DNA from: Axinella damicornis
Lineage: Eukaryota; Porifera; Demospongiae; Axinellida; Axinellidae
Assembly: GCA_963931865.1 (NCBI GenBank)
Contig: OZ007505.1
Span: 434,001 to 498,000, forward strand
DNA length: 64,000 bases
Reading direction: 5' to 3'
Below, in pieces: positions 56,465 to 64,000 of this stretch. A program made the translations under genes and the position numbers. The notes beneath the pieces are model-generated. The model did no database searches and was not told the DNA's origin. It saw only the letters and a list, made by a program, of their open reading frames with translations. Position 1 is the stretch's first letter, and each line of letters starts with the position of its first letter.

Positions 56465-58984
56465 GTGTGTGTGTGCATGCAGATAGACCTCAACACAGGA
56501 GGCTGTGTGTAACCTGTGCCGTGCTCTATCCTGCACATAATGGTTCTCTTCTGCATCCTCAGTTCCCCTCCTTTCCCCTCCTCCCCTCCTCTCCCCTTTC
56601 CCTCCTCTCCCCCTCCACTCCTCTCCCCCTCCACTCCTCTCCCCCTCCACTCCTCTCCCCCTCCACTCCTCTCCCCCTCCACTCCTCTCCCCCCCCCCCC
56701 CCCTCCCCCTCCACTCCTCTCCCCCTCCACTCCTCTCCCCCTCCACTCCTCTCCCCCTCCACTCCTCTCCCCCCCCCCCCCTCCCTCCCCCCCTCCAGAA
56801 AGGGTCTGGGTACCACCTTGACCTGCTGATCGTAGGCATCCTCATCTTTGTTCACTCTCTGTTTGGGCTGCCGTGGGTTGTCGGGGCGACTGTGCGCTCT
56901 ATCACCCATGTCCAGAGCTTGTTCAAATACTCCCCTTGTACTGCACCCGGCGAGAGACCCAAATTCCTGGGAGTGATGTACGTGTGGTGTTCAGTGTGTG
57001 TGTGTGTGTGTTGTGCATGATGTAATTAATGCACACCAATTACTTCACTGGAATGTCTCCTGTCTGTACCCGCAGAGAACAGCGTGTGACCCTCCTGGTG
57101 ATGGCCGTACTGCTGGGGGTGTCCATCATGGCCTACCAGGCTCTGCAGCTGCTCCCTCTGCCTTTGCTCTACGGCATCTTCCTCTACATCGGAGTGGCTT
57201 CGCTGTATGGGGTGCAGGTGAGTAGGACATTACATCAGTGGCATAGCCAGGATTTTGACGTTGAGTGGGCACAGAGCTTGTGGGGGTTTGAGGCCCCCCC
57301 CCCCCCATTGACAAAATGCAACAAGGAACTCACTGGAACAAACCGTGCTGTGTACTGATGGCAAAACATTCTCCCTCCAACCTGCAGTTTGTTCAACGGT
57401 TGTTCTTACCGCTGATGCCCAACAAGTACAAGCCAGACTACAAGTACCTGCGGCACATTCCGAACCGCCGGATCTACGCTTACACTCTGGTGCAGGTGGT
57501 GTTCCTGGCCCTGCTCTGCATCTTCCGAGTGGTGCAACAGATCAGCATTGTGTTCCCCATCATGGTAGGCGGGGCTGCTTGTCTACCTTTTTGTCCTGTC
57601 CCCCCTCCCTCTCTTCACCCCTTTCACTTCCTACTCCCTTCTCCCTCCTCTCCCCTCCTGTACCCCCTCCCTTTCCACTCCATCTCCTGTCCCTCCTCCC
57701 TCTCTTCACCCCTTTCTTTCCACTTCCTCCTCCCTCCTCTCCCCCCTCCCTCTCTTTGCCCTTTCTCTCCACTCCATCCTCTCCCCTCTCTCTCCTATTC
57801 TCCTCCCTCTATTTACTTCATCCACCTCTCCCCTAACCCCTCCACCTCTCCCCTAACCCCTCCATCCTCTCCCCCTAACCCCTCCACCTCTCCCCTAACC
57901 CCTCCACCTCTCCTCCACCTCTCCCCTAACCCCTCCACCTCTCTCTTTCCCCCTTCTCATTGTGAATGTTGACTACCATGAGCTGCTCAGAGTGACACTA
58001 GAGGTTTTTCCCTCCCACCTCCCCACCTCCCTCCCTCCCTCCCTCACCCCTCCCTCCCTCCCTCCCTCCCTCCCTCCTTCCCTCCCTCCCTTCCCTCTCC
58101 CCCTCTCATAACCCAGGTTCTTCTTCTGGTGTTTGGTCGCTGGTTGGTTGGGTTCTTCTTTTCACGACAGGACATGGAGATCCTGGATGACCCTATCCCT
58201 GAGCAACTCTATTGCAAAAGGTACTGCCATGGGTGGAAATAGGTAGCGCACTTGCCACTGGCCATTTCCCATAGTCTCGTACCCAGCCGTCCACGCCCCC
58301 TGGTGTGGTTTGAGAGAGATTTCTTGTCACTAACACCTTTCTCATCTGGAATGTCAGATGGAATTGTAGAACACGCTTGATTATTGTAGGTTGCACGTCA
58401 TCACTTTGCAGCTGCTGAGAATCTTTCAAACTTTGAAACCCACTAAATTAATCCACTCGTAAAATCAGTATGTTTGAAAGTGGACTTTTCATTTCCACAC
58501 TCACAAAAATGTATGCCACACACACATGCAACATTTACATGCACGCACACGCATGCGTACACATGCATGCAAACACACAACACACAACACTAGGTTTCGT
58601 GACAAAGGACATGAATCCCCTAAGACATTAGAAGCAGCAGCAGATCAACCTGATGGTGATATAGACATTGATGAAAAGACAAATGGAGGCCCTCCACCCC
58701 TCAAGAAGGAGGAATCTGTATTCAATATGACACAAGCTGTTGACAAGTGCCATCTCTGGAGAAATATGGTAAAAAATCTGGACTCCCCAATTCCCAGCCC
58801 CCGGAGAAAGGCGCGCAAACATGTGCCTACGCAGCCAACCGTAGTGGTGACTGATGATGACAAGCTTCTGTTTGATGACAACACTGACTTGAATGCTGGT
58901 AGTTTTGCACAAGGTGGGGGGAAGGAGGAGGGATTTGTGAAGCTGCCTCCTGTTGGCCTATTGTATCATTCCACCGCTGTATAG
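50482..58984 (+). CDS. SLC4-family Na+-coupled bicarbonate cotransporter (NBC/NDCBE-like), 5' incomplete
   Basis: Moves bicarbonate with Na+ across the plasma membrane for pH control (family role). Exons: 50482-50625, 50888-51026, 52137-52321, 52773-52908, 53154-53523, 53607-53852, 54135-54269, 54349-54440, 54807-54981, 55070-55705, 55945-56235, 56799-56977, 57076-57217, 57388-57564, 58117-58220, 58594-58984. Together they give 1179 residues in unbroken phase. The cytosolic half has the NBC-type His/Lys-rich [13 protein letters not shown] segment, [34 protein letters not shown] and [17 protein letters not shown]. The membrane half has [18 protein letters not shown], several helices, three sequons and clustered Cys in an outer loop (NVS, NAT, NCS), KKFRHSR, and [20 protein letters not shown]. 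These match Na+-coupled members better than AE exchangers; the subtype is open. The C-terminus HSTAV fits a PDZ ligand. The start exon was not found. Confidence 0.93.
50770..50880. repeat. C/T-rich intron end
   Basis: Irregular CCCTCC and CTCTCC runs before the acceptor at 50888. Confidence 0.7.
51027..51112. repeat. (GT)n microsatellite starting at a splice donor
   Basis: The donor of exon 50888-51026 is the first GT of a GTGTGTGT run interrupted by GAGGGTGTGTTG twice. Combined with the CA tract at the preceding acceptor, two splice sites of this gene are built from dinucleotide repeats. Confidence 0.8.
51530..52095. repeat. 15-bp TCCCCTCCCTCTCGC minisatellite in an SLC4 intron
   Basis: Three interleaved unit types, CCCTCTCGCTC, CCCTCTTGGTC and CCCTACTCTTC, recur with a 15-bp period for about 560 bp on the pyrimidine strand. 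Because 15 is a multiple of three, long open frames arise on both strands; none is supported as a protein. Confidence 0.9.
52496..52770. repeat. (CCCT)n tract in an SLC4 intron
   Basis: Nearly pure CCCT tetranucleotide for about 180 bp, then degenerate C/T runs up to the acceptor at 52773. It acts as an extremely long polypyrimidine tract. Confidence 0.9.
53960..54134. repeat. C/T-rich intron end
   Basis: CCTCCTC and CCCTCCC runs of about 150 bp lead to the acceptor at 54135. Confidence 0.75.
54455..54729. mobile_element. 275-bp MITE in an SLC4 intron
   Basis: TACTGTAGTCGCGTGTTATT with AGACGCAT at the left pairs with ATGCGTCT-like and CTAATAGCGTGCGACTGCGG at the right; terminal inverted repeats are about 26 bp. 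Lies 15 bp after the donor of exon 54349-54440. Confidence 0.65.
55770..55925. repeat. (CA)n microsatellite in an SLC4 intron
   Basis: CA repeats broken by CCA steps fill the intron between 55705 and 55945. Confidence 0.85.
56390..56480. repeat. (GT)n microsatellite in an SLC4 intron
   Basis: About 38 GT units, followed downstream by the CTCCACTCCTCTCCCC minisatellite (56565-56795) that forms the pyrimidine tract before the acceptor at 56799. Confidence 0.9.
56565..56795. repeat. 15-bp CTCCACTCCTCTCCC minisatellite before an SLC4 acceptor
   Basis: About ten near-identical units plus two poly-C runs. Same length and base bias as the 51530-52095 array but a different unit. Confidence 0.9.
57232..57310 (+). 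mobile_element. fragment of a hAT-like MITE end in an SLC4 intron
   Basis: CATCAGTGGCATAGCCAGGA followed by GGGTTTGAGGCCCCCCCC is the usual start of CAGTGGCRTAGCCAGG-type hAT MITEs. The opposite end was not found. Confidence 0.45.
57580..58110. repeat. C/T-rich satellite-like intron
   Basis: CCCTCCACCTCTCCCCTAAC is repeated about six times at 57820-57945, followed by CCCT runs up to the acceptor at 58117. Confidence 0.8.
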
Positions 58985-59250
58985 AGTTGACGGAGTGTAT
59001 CACAGATTGTGGCGTTATATTGTGTAGCACATTTACTTAGCAATCATAGAGTACGTGTAGTCACAGTATTCAAGTGTATCTCACACACTAAACCAGCAGT
59101 GATTTGCTGTACGATAAGTTTTCTGGCAGAACTATAATGCATCGTGTTGCTATGCTATTATTTATGTACTGTGTATTATGTATTGACAACAGAATGAAGT
59201 TTGCAATTGCTGATGTTTCCTACTTTGTGTTCGTCATGCAAGAGTGCACT
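58985..59250 (+). other. SLC4 3' untranslated region (likely)
   Basis: Directly follows the SLC4 stop codon. AT-rich, with no clear AATAAA; the transcript may extend into or past the 33-bp satellite. Confidence 0.4.
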
Positions 59251-59712
59251 GTGCAGTCTACTGATGAGCCCTTTACCTACACTGTGCAGTCTACTGATGA
59301 GCCCTTTACCTACACTGTGCAGTCTACTGATGAGCCCTTTACCTACACTGTGCAGTCTACTGATGAGCCCTTTACCTACACTGTGCAGTCTACTGATGAG
59401 CCCTTTACCTGCACTGTGCAGTCTACTGATGAGCCCTTTACCTACACTGTGCAGTCTACTGATGAGCCCTTTACCTGCACTGTGCAGTCTACTGATGAGC
59501 CCTTTACCTACACTGTGCAGTCTACTGATGAGCCCTTTACCTACACTGTGCAGTCTACTGATGAGCCCTTTACCTACACTGTGCAGTCTACTGATGAGCC
59601 CTTTACCTGCACTGTGCAGTCTACTGATGAGCCCTTTACCTACACTGTGCAGTCTACTGATGAGCCCTTTACCTACACTGTGCAGTCTACTGATGAGCCC
59701 TTTACCTACACT
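59251..59712. repeat. 33-bp satellite, exactly 14 units
   Basis: Unit GTGCAGTCTACTGATGAGCC plus CTTTACCTACACT; the only variation seen is TAC/TGC at one position. Total length is 462 bp = 14 x 33. It lies 267 bp after the SLC4 stop. Because 33 is divisible by three the frame VQSTDEPFTYT stays open for 248 codons from 59104, but there is no splice or homology support for a protein. Confidence 0.95.
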
Positions 59713-59850
59713 ATGAGAAATCGTTTGTCCAGGTCACGGTCCACATTTGTGTTGCAACTTTATGCAAACTCCTTCACATGCAGCTCTACTCGTTTCCAAG
59801 TTGCTGATCTTCATATTATATTGTCCCGAATTAGGAGGATACCATGCTAG

Positions 59851-60190
59851 TCATGACACTCATTGATAGCTTCTCTTGAACCTCAAGTGGAGGTCAGATG
59901 TGGAAGTTAAATATTAGTATGCAGAGTTCAAGCAGCTGGCTTGCGTTTGGTTAGACTAGGAACGAGACTAGGACATGGTCGTACTTGAGAGGGCCTAAGT
60001 GAGGTCAGCGTTCTACCCTTGCATTGCAGGAGAGTTGTGCATGCAGCTATGTAAGTCCGCCGTCGACATGAGCTAGCCAGCGCGCGGCTAGCGCTCAGTG
60101 CAGCTGCGAATATTTTTGGCGGGAAGTCAAGGTGGCGCGCGCACGGCCCAGCCGGCCGGATGTGGCTTAAATACTGAATTTGCACAAGGT
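59851..60190. other. intergenic DNA with two TTTTGGCGGGAAG motifs
   Basis: TTTTTGGCGGGAAGTC at 60113-60127 and TTTTGGCGGGAAGTCG at 60190-60204 match the E2F-type consensus TTTSGCGSGAA. They may be part of the repeated unit that follows rather than regulatory sites. A half copy of the CTAGGAACGAGACTA terminus lies at 59957-59971. Confidence 0.4.
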
Positions 60191-60199
60191 TTTGGCGGG

Positions 60200-60510
60200 A
60201 AGTCGGGATGGCACACTCGCTAAGCACTTGCTTTACAGCCTGGGGGTTGAGTGTTCGTCTCCCCAATAACCGAGTACGAGTCTGGGCCACTCCGTACACA
60301 CCGGTTCCTGACTTCCCCGCCTAGCAGCTTGAGTACGCCGGTTCCCATCTGACCACCGAAGCTAAAGAAAGGTGTTCTGGTTGAAAGCAGGTAGCCTCCT
60401 GTGATTCCAGTCACCGGCGCCTATCCAGCGCTCCTGAGGCTTACACTTCGGTGTCCGACCTGTCACGGAGGGATGGGTTGTTGCTAGGTTGTTTTTTTCC
60501 TTCTTTTTTT
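60200..60510 (+). mobile_element. SINE-like unit with tRNA-like and 5S rRNA-like segments
   Basis: TGGCACACTCGCTAAGCACT resembles a pol III A box region, and GGGGGTTGAGTGTTCGTCTC, about 50 bp later, a B box. The segment 60345-60418 (CCCATCTGACCACCGAAGCT, then CTGGTTGAAAGCAGGTAGCC) follows the internal promoter part of 5S rRNA (CCGTCTGATCACCGAAG...GGTTAGTACTTGGATGGG). The unit runs into T-rich DNA at 60490. A composite SINE is the best reading; no flanking duplication was established. Confidence 0.45.
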
Positions 60511-61803
60511 TTTTTCCTTTTTTTTTTTCCTAGCTAGCTATATAGCTAGTTCTTTTTTTCTTTCTCATGGAGCATCCTTTCTTCTGGGCTTCCTCTTCTT
60601 TCTTCCAAATATGACTAGCTACAGTAGTTGTTTATTTATGGAATGTCACAAGTAGTCATTGATATCAATATTATAGCCTAGACTACTCTATGGTTTTTGG
60701 CAGTCCCCCTCCACTACTGAAATAGATACTAAAAGGGGTTCCTGCATACATTTTGTACAAGTCATAATTATATCCAAGTGTGCATGCCATTAGGTCAGTC
60801 AAGCAAAAATCTAACCTTACCTTCGTATCTTAGAATACCAATTCTGACAACCAACCAAGCAATCATGGAATGCCAACAGTTTATGGCAGGTGGTGGTTCG
60901 CACACTGCGCACAGGACCTGCTGGAACAAGGCTACTTTCAACTGGTGCTGAAGTTGCTGGCACAGCAATAAGGCTATAGCTTGCCAATTAATTGCAAGTT
61001 TCAGGAAGTGTGATATATTCAGACTAATTGCCTGTAATCGACATCAAATTTGTGATCAAAAGAGTTGCATTAAATTCTTCCAATGACTGCAAAAGCCGTC
61101 ATGAGCTCCCATATGGGGAATTTACATTAATTATACTTTAGGGTTTTATGTTTTTGCTTGCTGTTAATTTTCTTATGTATGATTGTATGGTTGGTGGCCC
61201 TAGGGGATTTAGCCTCGCTGGCTTAGACGCTTTGTTTAAAAGTGTGACCATTAATTATCTGATTGGAGAAGTTAAACTGCTGTACTGCCAATTGGCAAGC
61301 ATTAGTTCAATTGGCGAGCATAGTTCATTTTTGGCGTGCTTCAAACAAAGTTTGCGTGTATCTTGACGGTTAAGCCAATTTTGGAGGATAGTGAGCCATT
61401 CCTCCTCCCTAGGCTGTCTGCTCCCTTGTCTTCCCTACTGCAATTGTTTTACCGGTACATGTGACAAATGGTTGATATCATGATTGGCCCATTCCATACA
61501 CAATACAATAAATAAAGTAATGCATATTAGGGTAGCATATCCTGAGATGATTGGAGCTGAGAGAGAAATGAAATTAAAACTGCTGACACTGCTACACAGA
61601 CGTGACATGATTATGGAGTAAAAATAACAGTTCATGTTGGTTGCTCAGATGTGGTTGCTAGGCAACAAAGTTGTCACCACTCCCAACTGCTAAAGTATGC
61701 TGTGGAAGGATTAACGTGGTACAGTCAGATCAGAGGTTGTACAGCTACTTAGGGAGTATTCCCATTCTGTATTTAGGACATTGAGTGTTAATAGAGGTAA
61801 TTG
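60511..61803. other. unassigned intergenic DNA
   Basis: T-rich at 60490-60560. No exon, RNA gene or complete element supported. It may include the 3' exons of the minus-strand kinase gene, which were not recognised. Confidence 0.35.
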
Positions 61804-62223
61804 AGGCTGCACCGATATGATCGTTGATCGGGATCGGAACCCGATATTGGAATGCTTAATCGATCACGAAGCAACCGAGTCGCGTGACACAGCACATGGC
61901 AGTACCAGCCCTGCTGTTTTGTACAGCTCTTTCAAGAATGACAACAAATCGACCGATTTTGCCGCATTTTGTGATCTGCAATGATGACAACTCCAAAGGT
62001 CTTTGCAAGATTTGCGACGAAAGGATTCCAAGGGTGGGAATACACCAAAGTCCTTCAACACTGCAAATGTGTGTCGCTAAATGGAAAATATATGTGCCAA
62101 GAAAGAAAGACAGCCCCCAAATGATATTGGTTGATCGGCTTAAAACTCTAGTAACAGTACTGCCTTAGGATTGGCAGACTTAACCTTGGAATCAGGATCA
62201 GAGGCTTATTATGGTGCAGCCTT
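61804..62223 (+). mobile_element. 420-bp internally deleted hAT element with BED-finger remnant
   Basis: AGGCTGCACCGATATGATCG at the left and GGTGCAGCCT at the right form hAT-style termini. Inside, frames read TDFAAFCDLQ and SKGLCKICDERIPRVG, matching the start of a BED zinc finger (CKICxKxIPRGG) from hAT transposases. The rest of the transposase is missing. Confidence 0.6.
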
Positions 62224-62373
62224 AATGACAGGTGTTTGCTTTTGTATTTGGGAGTATAGGAGTGTTTGGTTCATGCTGACATTGCCAGACAAGCACTGTT
62301 CTTTGTGAAGGTTACCCGCTCACATGCGATCCCAGTCTATTATTCAACATACAGACACAATGTGACTGCTTAC

Positions 62374-63924
62374 CTGCCACTTTCTGCTTGAGACGTAGGA
62401 TTTTAGTCGGGTGGTACTGAGGTTAGGAGAATGCTTTGGAGATTTTGAGGCTAGCCATGGATGCCTGAGGCACTGTGTTGATGAGATTCTGTTGCTGTGG
62501 GAGGAGGAAGGGTGAAGAGGAAGGGGAGGGAAAGGAGGGTCGGTTGAGGGGAGCAAAGGAGGGAAGGTTGGGGGGAAGAAAGGAGGGAGGAAATGTGGGT
62601 TTGAAGGGATATCGGATGGTGAGGTGTGGTGGGGAATATTAAGGATGGAGGGTCCGGGATGTCAAGGGGAGGGGAGTAGGGATGTAGAGGGGAGGGGAGT
62701 ATACCTCTTATCTTTCACAATCATCTTTGAGATCAGGTCCCTGGCACTGTTGGAAACCTCCCTGAAATGTTTCGCATGGAATGAGTAGCGCACGCTGACA
62801 ATGTTGTCTTTAGTGAGGTCCATCGAGTCCACAAGGAATGGGGATGTGCCACCCAGGCTGTGTAGTGTGGGAGGGTGTGTGGTGTGTGTGATTCACACTA
62901 GGTACTACGTCTGTTACCAGAGCAACAGTGGATAGACTGTGTATGTATGTATTGCACACTTACAGTATATACAGCAGAACTCCCAAGGACCACATGTCTG
63001 TTACCGTGGTAACAGGCTCCCCTGTCAAGATCTCTGGTGCTACATGTAAAGAGATAACAGATCCGTATATCAGTGTCACATGATCACAACTGTGAACAAA
63101 TCCACATTAGCATGAGACACTTTTCTTGTCTTCTGTGAGCACAAACTGGAAGGAACAGTTCTGTCAGGACTGTAGTGAGTTCAAAGATCGAAGAAGGCGT
63201 CCCAGGCAGAGGTTGTTATACTGTAACCTTTCCCCAGATCTTGTTACATCAGAGCTAGAGCCTGAAGCTGCTGCAAGCGACCAGCACAGCTGGCAAGTTC
63301 AACATGATCATGAGTGGATCAGACTATTTCGGCTGCATACCTACCTTCATATTCAATACAGCTATCCATCTTCTTCACGATGACGTTGCTGTTGTGTGGT
63401 ATCTCCCTCGATCTCTCCATGTGGATCAGTGTTACTTCTGGCACTGCTGACCCAGCCAGCTCCATCACCATGAGGTTCTCAGGCTGCCATGGCAACACAT
63501 GCGCGTGTGGAGGGGGGGAGGGAGGGACGGATGAAGAGCCTCATACACACATACCTTCCTCTCTCCTGAAAGCTTTGACACTCCTGATGGAAGGTCCAGA
63601 CCACACCACACTCTCACATTTGCCTTCCCTGCTGCTTGCAACGTACAGCTTCTGTTTGCCAATTAAGTGCATTTCTCCACGACACATCTACCCTAGGCTT
63701 TTGCCGATCACTTCATCCGCCCACCTACTTTCAGGAGAGGATCTGGGCACAGCTACACACACACACACACATACATTGTACGTACCCGGATGTCAAGGTG
63801 GGCAATGTTGGAATTGTGGAGGTAACAGAGAGCTGCCAGCACCTGCTCCACACAGCCGACAGCTGCGTCCTCATTCAGGCAGTCATGCTGGACAAAATAC
63901 TCAAATACATTCACACCGCTGATG
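62374..63924 (-). CDS. Trio/kalirin/obscurin-type protein kinase domain, partial
   Basis: Five consecutive phase-compatible exons: 63924-63786, 63483-63345, 63039-62964, 62857-62705 and 62494-62374. They encode the C-lobe: ALCYLHNSNIAHLDIRPENL (HRD box reads HLD, as in Trio and obscurin kinases), VPEVTLIHMERSREIP where DFG should stand, YEAPEILTGEP, TVTDMWSLGVLLYILLGGTS, and NRISSTQCLRHPWL. This group sits at the end of giant GEF or Ig-domain scaffold proteins. The N-lobe and everything upstream lie beyond the right edge of the window; after 62374 a donor GTAAGC leads to an exon not found. Loss of the metal-binding Asp (His at that place) suggests reduced or no activity. Confidence 0.8.
62510..62700. 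repeat. GGGGAGGGGAG purine-rich intron
   Basis: Irregular GGAGGGAAGG and GGGGAGGGGAGTA units; as transcribed on the minus strand these give the pyrimidine tract before the acceptor at 62494. Confidence 0.7.
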
Positions 63925-64000
63925 CTGGGAAGGGGGGAGATAATATTGCTTAGAATAAATGTGATGTGTTACTATGGAATCCACCTTTGAAATGTTACCA

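Noticed and set aside
59104..59850. 248-codon frame with VQSTDEPFTYT repeats as a secreted or surface repeat protein
   Set aside because: No signal peptide, splice or homology support; explained by the 33-bp satellite.

Overview
This is a eukaryotic, animal-type window. Its real genes are split into many short exons with GT-AG introns, and the space between and inside them is packed with transposon remains, satellites and microsatellites. The gene content (a PMS2 mismatch-repair gene, a metazoan Na+/bicarbonate cotransporter, a Trio/obscurin-type kinase) together with the repeat style suggests an early-branching marine invertebrate, most likely a sponge. The organism is inference; no species marker was seen. 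A 200-base run of N at 48010-48209 shows it is a draft scaffold.

Layout. 1-7000: gene-poor, with a tyrosine-recombinase scrap, a LINE scrap and a perfect 848-bp tandem triplication of a TTAA-ended MITE. 7000-16900: a nest of elements. A decayed LTR/Gypsy-like retrotransposon (gag, zinc knuckles, protease, RT, integrase) is interrupted by a 1.68-kb element, a 1.61-kb TIR element and two tiny palindromic insertions, and is preceded by a decayed LINE that itself holds a hAT-like MITE. 17000-31200: palindromic non-autonomous DNA elements inserted in one another, plus a decayed LINE on the minus strand. 32900-38550: an uncharacterised minus-strand gene with an Arg-rich N-terminus, Asp/Gly/Ser repeats and an RS-like region; one intron carries a 39-bp minisatellite of about 1.3 kb. 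38780-47940: PMS2 on the minus strand, 24 exons assigned. 48010-50480: gap and intergenic DNA. 50480-58984: an SLC4 Na+/HCO3- cotransporter-type gene on the plus strand; 16 exons are assigned, encoding 1179 residues in unbroken phase, and the first exon is missing. 59250-62230: a 33-bp satellite, a SINE-like unit and a hAT remnant. 62370-64000: a Trio/obscurin-type kinase gene on the minus strand, cut by the window edge.

The most distinctive finding is two families of very simple, palindromic, non-autonomous insertions that can be defined from target-site duplications alone. Family 1 has TAGYCTCG ends and 9-bp duplications, with members only 29-68 bp long as well as up to 1.7 kb. Family 2 has GGT...ACC ends and 6-7-bp duplications, with 1-2.5-kb palindromes nested in one another. 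None of the copies seen here encodes a recognisable transposase.
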